DNA of 64,000 nt from assembly GCA_017520185.1 (NCBI GenBank), contig JAFXGO010000029.1:62001-126000 (forward strand), written 5' to 3'. The position numbers and the translations under genes are program-made. Below, piece after piece: positions 57,872 through 64,000 of the stretch; the stretch's first letter is position 1; each line of letters starts with the position of its first letter. Below the pieces are notes generated by a model. That model saw nothing but the letters and a program-made list of their open reading frames with translations, was not told where the DNA came from and did not search any database. The stretch is from Elusimicrobiaceae bacterium. GTDB lineage: Bacteria > Elusimicrobiota > Elusimicrobia > Elusimicrobiales > Elusimicrobiaceae.

Positions 57872-58202
57872 TGAAATATTTTCTAAAGAGTGTAATAACA
57901 AGAACCGGCACCACATAAACAACTGAAAATTGGCTTATTAAATCTTAACTTTGCACAGACCTCTCTTTCACAAGTCCGAAAACACCTCATTCAAAGGAAG
58001 AAATTTTTTATATCCAAGTATAGCAAGTTTAAAAAATATCCGTTATGTGAGGTATTTTTACTTTCTCTGTCGACTAAACTTCTTGCTTACTTTGGGGCAA
58101 TGCCAAAAAGTAAGAATAAATTCTTTACCCGAAAAACAACGAAACCCGACACTTTGCGTATCGGGTTTCTGTACTTATCGTCTCAGATGAAAAACTTGAA
58201 TA
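57872..58202. other. intergenic region with a pilin remnant and hairpins
   Basis: No intact gene is found in these 331 bases. It holds a degenerate pilin C-terminus on the minus strand (57883-57990), an imperfect hairpin TTACTTT...AAAGTAA with an inner GGC/GCC pair (58088-58114), and a terminator-like hairpin AAACCCGA/TCGGGTTT (58142-58168) beside the response regulator stop. Confidence 0.5.
57883..57990 (-). pseudogene. remnant of a type IV pilin C-terminus
   Basis: This 35-codon frame reads CERE-VCAKLRF, then SCLCGAG and SCYYTL at the end. It matches the C-terminal pattern of the window pilins (C-x4-VC-xxLGF ... C-x-C ... CYY-x-stop). No signal or N-terminal helix lies upstream in frame; a stop is directly before the ATG. 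It is the decayed end of a fourth pilin gene. Confidence 0.5.
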
Positions 58203-58556
58203 TTATGCTTGCTTAATGGCATTTAGTAAATCATCGGTATCAAACGGCTTATACAACACACCGCTGGCACCTAATCTTTTGGCTTCGGTGGTAATCGTTT
58301 CTTGTTTAAGGCCGGTCACCATCAATACTTTGACAGGCGGATACTGTTTTTTTAAGCGAGCCAAAATATCCAACCCATTTTCCGTCGGGAAAAAGACATC
58401 CAATAAAATCAGCGAAGGAATTGTTTTTTCCATCTTTTCAAATAACTCTTGTGAACCACCCGCTTCCAACACCACTTCATAACCGGAAGATTCTAACACG
58501 TTCTTAATAGCAGAACGCAACATCACAGAATCATCCACTAAACCTATTTTTAACAT
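58203..58556 (-). CDS. CheY-like response regulator (receiver only)
   Basis: This 117-residue receiver domain has the acidic pocket VDDS (8-10), phosphoacceptor Asp in LILLDVFFP near residue 53, Thr in MVTG near 81 and Lys in LYKPF near 103. It has no output domain, so it acts by protein binding. GGGGAG precedes the ATG, 9 bases after the phosphohexomutase stop; the pair is probably one operon. Confidence 0.88.
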   Translation of the reverse strand: MLKIGLVDDSVMLRSAIKNVLESSGYEVVLEAGGSQELFEKMEKTIPSLILLDVFFPTENGLDILARLKKQYPPVKVLMVTGLKQETITTEAKRLGASGVLYKPFDTDDLLNAIKQA

Positions 58557-58564
58557 ACTCTCCC

Positions 58565-59974
58565 CTATTTAATATATTGCGCTACTAATTTTTCCCCAAA
58601 ATCCAACAAAGCCTGTGTGTCTTTTTTGGTAGCGGTTTCGGCATATACGCGCACCAACGGCTCTGTGCCGGACGGACGCACTAATAACCATTCATCATTT
58701 TCAAAATAAATTTTCACACCGTCTAAAGTGGACACTTCGGCCACTTTAAAAGAAGCTATTTTTTTCGGTAATTTTTTACGCAATTTTTCTTCAAAAGCAG
58801 CCTTATCAATGGCTTTGGCGGCAGGCAAGTCTCTGCGCAAATAAACAGAGGCGCCATATTCTTTGGCCACTTCGTCACACAATTCAGATACTTTCTTTTT
58901 AGTGTTGGCCAAAATATCCAGCCAAGCCAATGCAACGGCCAAGCCATCTCTGTCAGAGGCTCCGCCTTTCCAAGCAAAACCACCGGCTTCTTCTACCCCA
59001 AAAGCCACATCTTCCAAGTTCATCACTTCGGCCACATATTTAAATCCTACCGGCACTTCCTCAAAGCCCAAGCCTTTGGCACGAGCAATACGTCTGGGCA
59101 AATATCCCATAGAAACCGTTTGCACTATTTTGCCTTTAAATTTTTTATCGTTAGTTAAGTGATGCAAAAGTACCGCAGCTACCAATCCGGGCGTCACATA
59201 ATTGCCTTTTTCATCTAACAAACCAAATCTGTCCCCGTCTCCGTCAAAAGCAAAACCGGCAATAGCCTTTTTTTCCAAAACAGTCTTTTTCAACTCTGCC
59301 ATATTTTTTAAAGAAGGATCCGGTTGTAAACCGTTAAACGTAGGGTCATGTTTATCATGTAAGGCCACAATTTTATTAGACGGTAATAATTTTTCTAACC
59401 AGCCGGCCGTTGTGCCATACATATAATCTACGGCGATGTTCCCTTTCAGCGTGGCAATTTTCTTTACGTTAGCGATAGAAGATAAATATTTTTGATAAAG
59501 ATCATTTAAATTCTTCTGCTCGGCTTTTTGACCGTATAAGAAAAGGACAGGATTTTCATCTACATTTTCCTCTATCTCTTTGCTCTCGCGCACAGGTATG
59601 GAACAACCGGCCAATTTGACCTTGACTCCGTTATACTGGGCAGGATTATGGCTGGCCGTCACCATGATGCCCAACCAAAACTTTTTAAGTGTCAGCATGC
59701 TGACCATAGGAGTTGTCACCGGACATTCAGACAAAATAACATCTATTTTATTGGATCGCAAAATGCTGGCAATATCGGCTGCAAACAAATCCGACATAAA
59801 ACGATGGTCAAAGCCTACAAATACTTTGGCACTTTTCCCCTCATCTTCAGAAGGGGCATTTTCATTAATATAATCTGCCAATGCCTGTGCCAAACGGCGC
59901 ACATTTTCATACGTAAAATCCCAAGCGATTACTCCTCTCCAACCATCAGTACCGAATTTAATTTCAGCGGCCAT
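58565..59974 (-). CDS. phosphoglucomutase/phosphomannomutase family enzyme
   Basis: This 469-residue alpha-D-phosphohexomutase has the phosphoserine loop TASHNP near residue 109, metal loop DGDGDR near 246, sugar loop GVEEAGG near 327 and phosphate loop RPSGTEP near 431. It interconverts 1- and 6-phosphosugars. It could make glucose, mannose or glucosamine phosphate; the sequence alone does not decide. GGAGGG precedes the ATG. Confidence 0.9.
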   Translation of the reverse strand: MAAEIKFGTDGWRGVIAWDFTYENVRRLAQALADYINENAPSEDEGKSAKVFVGFDHRFMSDLFAADIASILRSNKIDVILSECPVTTPMVSMLTLKKFWLGIMVTASHNPAQYNGVKVKLAGCSIPVRESKEIEENVDENPVLFLYGQKAEQKNLNDLYQKYLSSIANVKKIATLKGNIAVDYMYGTTAGWLEKLLPSNKIVALHDKHDPTFNGLQPDPSLKNMAELKKTVLEKKAIAGFAFDGDGDRFGLLDEKGNYVTPGLVAAVLLHHLTNDKKFKGKIVQTVSMGYLPRRIARAKGLGFEEVPVGFKYVAEVMNLEDVAFGVEEAGGFAWKGGASDRDGLAVALAWLDILANTKKKVSELCDEVAKEYGASVYLRRDLPAAKAIDKAAFEEKLRKKLPKKIASFKVAEVSTLDGVKIYFENDEWLLVRPSGTEPLVRVYAETATKKDTQALLDFGEKLVAQYIK

Positions 59975-60037
59975 AGCAGCCCTCCGTAAAAAATAAAATT
60001 TTCTATTTCCATATTTTTATGCTTTATAAATAAAAAG

Positions 60038-60380
60038 TGGAGGTGGGGGGATTCGCACCCCCGTCCGAACATCCTAACAACCCAGACCCTACAGGTTTAG
60101 CTGCACTTTATTAATCATGAAGTAAGCGTGCAGCAGCACCTTCATGATTTGTTTCGTAGGTCTTACATATATCAAGACGAAACGCGCCCGATATATGGCA
60201 TTTCACATAATGACTGCTATTCCCAAGTGTGTGAAAAGCACTCAGGAAGCAGTGGACTAAGCGTTAGCCCAAGCGACTTGATTGTCGTTAGTTATTTTTG
60301 TAGCCCTATTTGAATTGGCCTGGCCAACCAATACCTGCTTCTAGGTCATAACAGATACCCGTCGAATCTATTACACCCCC
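60038..60380 (-). ncRNA. ssrA: transfer-messenger RNA
   Basis: The 5' GGGGGTG pairs with a 3' CACCTCC, and the T arm is GGGGGTGCGAATCCCCC; CCA is not encoded. The body contains TAGATTCGACGGG near the 5' end and a tag frame at 60292-60257. Reading ACT AAC GAC AAT CAA GTC GCT TGG GCT AAC GCT TAG, it gives TNDNQVAWANA. The tag tags stalled nascent proteins for proteolysis. A TATAAT-like hexamer near 60430 and a GCGGCT/AGCCGC hairpin lie upstream in a probable precursor leader. Confidence 0.92.
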
Positions 60381-60501
60381 GTAAATACGGAAATTTTCAA
60401 AGAACGCGGCTTTTGACTAGCCGCCCCTATAAACGGTATTATATTGTATCATTTTCTTATAGCAATTTTGGAACGTTGGCACAATACATTACTAAAAATT
60501 T

Positions 60502-60912
60502 ATGTACACCACCACTAAACCTACCATTTATTTGATTGACGGACTCAACTTAGTACGCAGTTTTCTATGGCAATTTGCGCGTACGGAAGAAGAAGTGACG
60601 GCGGATTTTTTGGATTTTTTAGAAGAAGTTTCTAATGACGAAAAATATAATATGCATGAGTATTGCGTAGTATTTGACGGTGCTTACCGCTCTGTAGGGC
60701 CTTTATATCGTGGCGGAGTGCATATTATTTTTTCAGAACAAGATACCGCTGACGATTATATTTACCAGCAAGCCTATTTTCTTGCGCAACAAAATCGCCG
60801 CGTTATCGCGGTGACTTCAGATAGAGATTTGCAAAGCAGACTCAAAGACATCGGTGTAAAAACGCTATTTTGTCAGAAATTTTACAACAGTTTAAAGTTA
60901 TCCTACCGTTAA
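60502..60912 (+). CDS. NYN-domain (YacP-like) ribonuclease
   Basis: This 136-residue protein has the PIN/NYN signature: YLIDGLNLVRSF near residue 11, VVFDGAYR near 56, DTADDYIYQQAY near 80 and VTSDRDLQ near 103, with several conserved Asp residues for metal binding. YacP/Rae1-like proteins cleave RNA in ribosome-linked contexts. It lies alone between ssrA and tRNA-Leu. Confidence 0.8.
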   Translation: MYTTTKPTIYLIDGLNLVRSFLWQFARTEEEVTADFLDFLEEVSNDEKYNMHEYCVVFDGAYRSVGPLYRGGVHIIFSEQDTADDYIYQQAYFLAQQNRRVIAVTSDRDLQSRLKDIGVKTLFCQKFYNSLKLSYR

Positions 60913-60956
60913 AAGAATTGTAATCTTGCTTTTTTTTTGTTAAAATAATAACAGAA

Positions 60957-61040
60957 GGGCTGGTGGCGGAATTGGTAGACGCGACAGACTTAAAATCTGT
61001 TGGCCGCAAGGCCGTGGGGGTTCGAGTCCCCCCCTGCCCA
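60957..61040 (+). tRNA. tRNA-Leu (anticodon TAA)
   Basis: This class II tRNA of about 84 bases has anticodon loop CTTAAAA (TAA), a variable arm (TTGGCCGCAAGGCCG) and T loop TTCGAGT. The acceptor GGGCTGG/CCTGCCC contains one T-T mismatch. CCA is not encoded. A minus-strand frame across it is only the tRNA read backwards. Confidence 0.92.
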
Positions 61041-61080
61041 CTCTTTTTTTAAAGACCGGGCCGACCCGGCAGAGGGTGAC

Positions 61081-61749
61081 ATGTTAGAAGATTTGCAAAG
61101 AACATTGGGAAAGGCCTTTGGTTGGGTGTTTACGGTCCATTCTACCGGACTTCGTTTTTTTTCTATCGCGATGGTTGTTGCGGTAATTTTCTTGTTATTG
61201 GGCTTCCGGCTTATCGGTGGCCTGTTTTTATTGATAGCTTGTTTCTGCGCTTTCTTCTTCCGCATTCCCAAAGTCAATGCTGTTTTTGCTGATGATGAAA
61301 TTGCCAGCCCGGCCAACGGTACTGTGATTAGTATCAAAACCGAAGATGACCCCAATTCCATCGTTATCCGCATTTTCTTATCCGTTTTTGATGTCCATGT
61401 ACAACGCGCTACAGTAAGCGGGAAAATCGGTGAGATTTTCTATCATAAAGGCTTGTTCCTTTTTGCCAACAATCCTGATGCCGCTTCTAAAAATGAACGC
61501 AATTTGATTCAAATCTACCGCCCGAATAGCGACCGTTTTGCTCACGTAGAGCAATTAACCGGTGCTATTGCTCGCCGTATTGAATGCTGGGTAAAACCCG
61601 GTCAAGAAGTAAAAACCGGGGATTTAATCGGCTTGATTCGTTTCGGCAGTCAAGTAGCGGTATACCTGCCTAAAGATGCCGTACGCATCATCGTCAAAGA
61701 AGGTCAAAAAGTAGAAGGTGGCAACACCGTCTTGGCCTTGTGGAAATAA
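61081..61749 (+). CDS. psd: phosphatidylserine decarboxylase (archaeal-type short form)
   Basis: The start is the ATG at 61081 behind GAGGGTGAC; the longer frame runs back through tRNA-Leu. The 222-residue proenzyme has two hydrophobic segments (about 27-60) and the self-cleavage site RFGSQV near residue 182, where Ser becomes the pyruvoyl group. It decarboxylates phosphatidylserine to phosphatidylethanolamine at the membrane. pssA starts 2 bases after its stop. Confidence 0.92.
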   Translation: MLEDLQRTLGKAFGWVFTVHSTGLRFFSIAMVVAVIFLLLGFRLIGGLFLLIACFCAFFFRIPKVNAVFADDEIASPANGTVISIKTEDDPNSIVIRIFLSVFDVHVQRATVSGKIGEIFYHKGLFLFANNPDAASKNERNLIQIYRPNSDRFAHVEQLTGAIARRIECWVKPGQEVKTGDLIGLIRFGSQVAVYLPKDAVRIIVKEGQKVEGGNTVLALWK

Positions 61750-61751
61750 TT

Positions 61752-62543
61752 ATGTCCCAAGAAAAAAATACGCCAAAAGCCGTACAAAAAATCAAACAAA
61801 CCGGAGCTGCGGCCGCGCCTTCTTTATTTACATTGGGCAACTTAGCCTGTGGTTTCTTTTCTATTTTATCTGCCGCTCAAGGCAACTTTGCAAAAGCCGG
61901 TTGGCTTATTTTGATTGCTGCCGTTTTTGATTTATTTGACGGTCGTGTGGCACGCATGTTAGGTACGGAAAGTGAATTTGGGGTAGAAATGGATTCTTTG
62001 GCAGATGCCGTTTCTTTCTGCACTGCTCCTGCTATTTTGATGTATTTTATGGTGTTGCACCAATACCCTTTATGGGGTGCTCCCATTGCTTGTGTATATG
62101 CCTGTTTTGGCGTTTTGCGTTTAGCCAAATTTAATACAATGGCCCATGCCGGCGAAGGGTCCAAGAAATATTTTTCCGGCCTTCCTGTTCCGGCTCCTGC
62201 CGCCATTTTAGCCTCTTTTGCTATTTCTTACAGCATCATGCAGTCCGGTGGGCACAACTTGCGTCTGATGCCCGTATTTTTACCGCATATTTACAATTTG
62301 GTTGCTTTTGCTATGTTGGTAATGGCGATTTTGATGGTTTCCACCGTTCCGTATGCTGCGTTTAAATCCAAACGGGAAAACAAAAAAATGAGTGTATGGA
62401 CTATGCTTTTATTAGTGGTATTGGTGGTACTGCTTATTCGTTTTCCGCAAGACATTGTGTTTATTGTTATGACTTCCTATGTTTTGTTTGGAATATTGGC
62501 TCTTTTTTACAGAGCATTTAAGGGAATTAAAGTAGAAAAATAA
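61752..62543 (+). CDS. pssA: CDP-diacylglycerol--serine O-phosphatidyltransferase
   Basis: This 263-residue membrane enzyme has the CDP-alcohol motif DGRVARMLGTESEFGVEMDSLAD near residue 62. Six to eight membrane segments follow, with a charged N-terminus. It makes phosphatidylserine from CDP-diacylglycerol and serine; the preceding psd turns it into phosphatidylethanolamine. The ATG at 61752 is chosen over a TTG at 61740. Confidence 0.93.
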   Translation: MSQEKNTPKAVQKIKQTGAAAAPSLFTLGNLACGFFSILSAAQGNFAKAGWLILIAAVFDLFDGRVARMLGTESEFGVEMDSLADAVSFCTAPAILMYFMVLHQYPLWGAPIACVYACFGVLRLAKFNTMAHAGEGSKKYFSGLPVPAPAAILASFAISYSIMQSGGHNLRLMPVFLPHIYNLVAFAMLVMAILMVSTVPYAAFKSKRENKKMSVWTMLLLVVLVVLLIRFPQDIVFIVMTSYVLFGILALFYRAFKGIKVEK

Positions 62544-62558
62544 ATTTTCCTTTTTCTT

Positions 62559-62588
62559 AAAAGCCCGTGTTAAAAGCACGGGCTTTTC
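62559..62588 (+). terminator. terminator of psd-pssA
   Basis: The stem AAAAGCCCGTG/CACGGGCTTTT is followed by CTTTG. Confidence 0.8.
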
Positions 62589-62636
62589 TTTGATTTATTT
62601 TGAGAAATTGCTACAATAAATCAAAAGGAGCTTTCT

Positions 62637-63278
62637 GTGAAAACATCTTTGCAAGAATTTGATAAAAAAATGGCCATCAAATTAGAAACGCTGACCCTTT
62701 TTGGCATTGATGAGGCAGGGCGTGGCCCTTTGGCCGGCCCGGTAGTAGCATGCGCCTGCTTTATTGCCCCCAACATGTACGGCGATTTTGAAGATGTAAA
62801 CGACAGTAAAAAATTAACTGCTCAAAAAAGAGAAAAAATCTTTGACAGAATGAATCAACTTGGTATTTTGTATAGAGTAGGGTTTGCTTCTGCCGAAGAA
62901 ATAGACCGTTATAATATTTTGCAGGCTACATTTTTGGCCATGCGCAGAGCCGCACAAAAATTTTATAAACTTCATAAGGCCGTTGCTTTGGTAGACGGAA
63001 ATCATTTAATCAAAGATTTCCCCCTCTGCCAACAAGCCGTTGTAGACGGTGATGCCAAATCTCTAAATATTGCCGCAGCCAGCATTATTGCCAAAGTGAC
63101 TCGAGACCGATACATGAACACCCTGGAAAAACTCTATCCCGGTTATGGTTTTTCCGCTCACAAAGGCTACGGTACGCCTAAACATATTGAGGCTGTACGA
63201 AAGTTAGGCCCTTGTAAGGAACATCGTAAAACTTTTGCCCCGATACGAGATTTTTTTCAACCCACTTTATTTCCATGA
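62637..63278 (+). CDS. rnhB: ribonuclease HII
   Basis: This 213-residue protein starts at GTG behind AAAGGAG. The active-site motif is GIDEAGRGPLAGP near residue 22 (Asp-Glu), with more acidic residues in VDGDAKS near 137 and the C-terminal SAHKGYGTPKH near 174. It cuts the RNA strand in RNA-DNA hybrids and removes ribonucleotides. TACAAT at 62612-62617 is a likely -10. Confidence 0.94.
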   Translation: MKTSLQEFDKKMAIKLETLTLFGIDEAGRGPLAGPVVACACFIAPNMYGDFEDVNDSKKLTAQKREKIFDRMNQLGILYRVGFASAEEIDRYNILQATFLAMRRAAQKFYKLHKAVALVDGNHLIKDFPLCQQAVVDGDAKSLNIAAASIIAKVTRDRYMNTLEKLYPGYGFSAHKGYGTPKHIEAVRKLGPCKEHRKTFAPIRDFFQPTLFP

Positions 63279-63634
63279 ACACTACACAAGCAGGATTTTT
63301 GGCAGAAGATAAAGCCGTTGCCTTATTGCTAAGTAAAGGCCATCGAATTATTGCGCGCAATTATCGCCAACAATGCGGAGAAATAGATATTATTTCTTAT
63401 GACGGAAAAACATTGGTTTTTTCTGAAGTGAAACAACGCAAAAGCGATGCCTTTGGCGGCCCCATAGCCGCTATTACCAAGAGCAAACAAAACAAAATCG
63501 TACAAACGGCAGTATTATATATTAAGGAAAATGCTCCCAAATTTGATAGTATAAGATTTGATGCTATATGTCTGCTGGGTGAGCAAGCAACTCATATACC
63601 CAATGCTTTTACACCTACGCGGAGCACTTTATAA
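63275..63634 (+). CDS. YraN/UPF0102-family nuclease-like protein
   Basis: This 119-residue protein overlaps rnhB by 4 bases (ATGA). It has the UPF0102 pattern: AEDKAVALLLSKGHRIIARNYR near residue 10, GEIDIIS near 36 and VFSEVKQRKS near 48, a PD-(D/E)xK-like core. The family is commonly found beside rnhB and may act on DNA or RNA; no activity is established. Confidence 0.88.
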   Translation: MNTTQAGFLAEDKAVALLLSKGHRIIARNYRQQCGEIDIISYDGKTLVFSEVKQRKSDAFGGPIAAITKSKQNKIVQTAVLYIKENAPKFDSIRFDAICLLGEQATHIPNAFTPTRSTL

Positions 63635-63645
63635 ACGGAGGCCGT

Positions 63646-64000
63646 ATGACTCAACTTCAGCAAGTCAAAAAAGCTGTTGCCTATATCAACAAAAAAACCA
63701 AAAATTTTAAGCCGGAAATCGCCATCATTACAGGTTCCGGTTTAGCGGGATCTATTCCCCCTTTGGACAAGAAAATTACCATCTCTTATGCTGATATTCC
63801 CGGTTTTTTGCAAAGCACTGTACCGGGACATACGGGCAATTTGATTTTTGGTACTTACAAGGGCAAAAATATTATGGTCATGCAGGGCCGTTTTCACTAT
63901 TACGAAGGACACCCGATGAAAGACTTGGCCATTTCTATCCGCACCATGTTTATGTTAGGCGTAGAAAAATTGGTGGTGTCTGCCGCTGTGGGCTCTTTGG
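63646..64000 (+). CDS. purine-nucleoside phosphorylase (3' end cut by window)
   Basis: The frame is open to the window end (118 codons seen). It begins behind ACGGAG and has AIITGSGLAGSI near residue 26, FLQSTVPGHTGNL near 55, MQGRFHYYEGH near 78 and VVSAAVGSLG near 109, the type II (trimeric) PNP pattern. It releases purine bases from nucleosides. The C-terminus is not seen. Confidence 0.9.
   Translation, partial: MTQLQQVKKAVAYINKKTKNFKPEIAIITGSGLAGSIPPLDKKITISYADIPGFLQSTVPGHTGNLIFGTYKGKNIMVMQGRFHYYEGHPMKDLAISIRTMFMLGVEKLVVSAAVGSL

Noticed and set aside
60990-61373. 127-codon minus-strand frame with GGDSNPHGLAANRF
   Set aside because: It is tRNA-Leu and psd read on the opposite strand.
1-64000. 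CRISPR array, insertion sequences, rRNA
   Set aside because: I looked for regularly spaced repeats, transposase-like proteins and rRNA signatures and saw none in the window.

Overview
The window looks like a chromosomal segment of an anaerobic, fermentative, Gram-negative-type bacterium of about 40% GC. I infer a gut member of the Elusimicrobiota (Elusimicrobium-like). The reasons are several near-identical type IV pilin-like genes (GFTLIELLVVVLIIG leaders followed by a PQYQKTVLRSRT-type helix), a pyruvate:ferredoxin oxidoreductase and an [FeFe]-hydrogenase maturase (HydF) without respiratory genes, lipoproteins and periplasmic proteins, and many short, apparently leaderless transcripts. The phylum call is inference from recognised sequence style, not from a marker-gene search.

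Layout. 0-1.9 kb: a partial Lys/Ala/Cys-rich histone-H1-like protein, a CYTH protein, a hotdog thioesterase and tRNA-Val. 1.9-16.96 kb: an accessory region at the 3' end of tRNA-Val. The tRNA end and terminator recur as a 154-bp direct repeat at 10.2 kb and again, decayed, at 16.9 kb, so the region reads as two tandem islands. Island 1 is a type I restriction-modification operon (hsdM, a HEPN-motif protein, hsdS, an unknown gene, hsdR, a small unknown gene). Island 2 holds a zinc-ribbon-repeat nuclease, a recombinase remnant, a CsoR plus metallothionein-like copper module with a textbook operator/promoter, and a four-gene operon that looks like a cysteine amidase-type effector with three exported partners. 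This operon is the best candidate for an undescribed system.

17-36 kb: SIS protein, three pilin genes sharing one promoter design, CinA, a redox protein, a uridine-kinase-like protein, a DUF362 ferredoxin protein, a 1530-residue exported protein with a caspase/gingipain-like His/Cys signature, nitroreductase, nifJ with a 130-bp tandem triplication of its 3' end, an ankyrin protein and a J-domain chaperone. 36-52 kb: MFS transporter, tRNA-Asn, three OsmC proteins, K+ transporter, RimO, phospholipase-D lipoprotein, aminotransferase, nadC/nadA, alanine symporter, MscS channel and unknown exported proteins. 52-64 kb: HydF; ispA-dxs-LOG protein; a pilin remnant; response regulator and phosphohexomutase; tmRNA; NYN protein; tRNA-Leu followed by psd-pssA (phosphatidylethanolamine synthesis); rnhB-yraN-purine nucleoside phosphorylase (cut by the window end).

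How the parts fit. The core genes describe an H2-producing pyruvate fermenter with isoprenoid (MEP pathway), NAD and phospholipid synthesis, and pili. The accessory block adds DNA defence, metal buffering and a possible antagonism module. Promoters fall into two visible classes: -10 hexamers 6-8 bases before the ATG with no ribosome binding site (leaderless), and full -35/-10 promoters with leaders for tRNAs, pilins, the hsd operon and the copper module.
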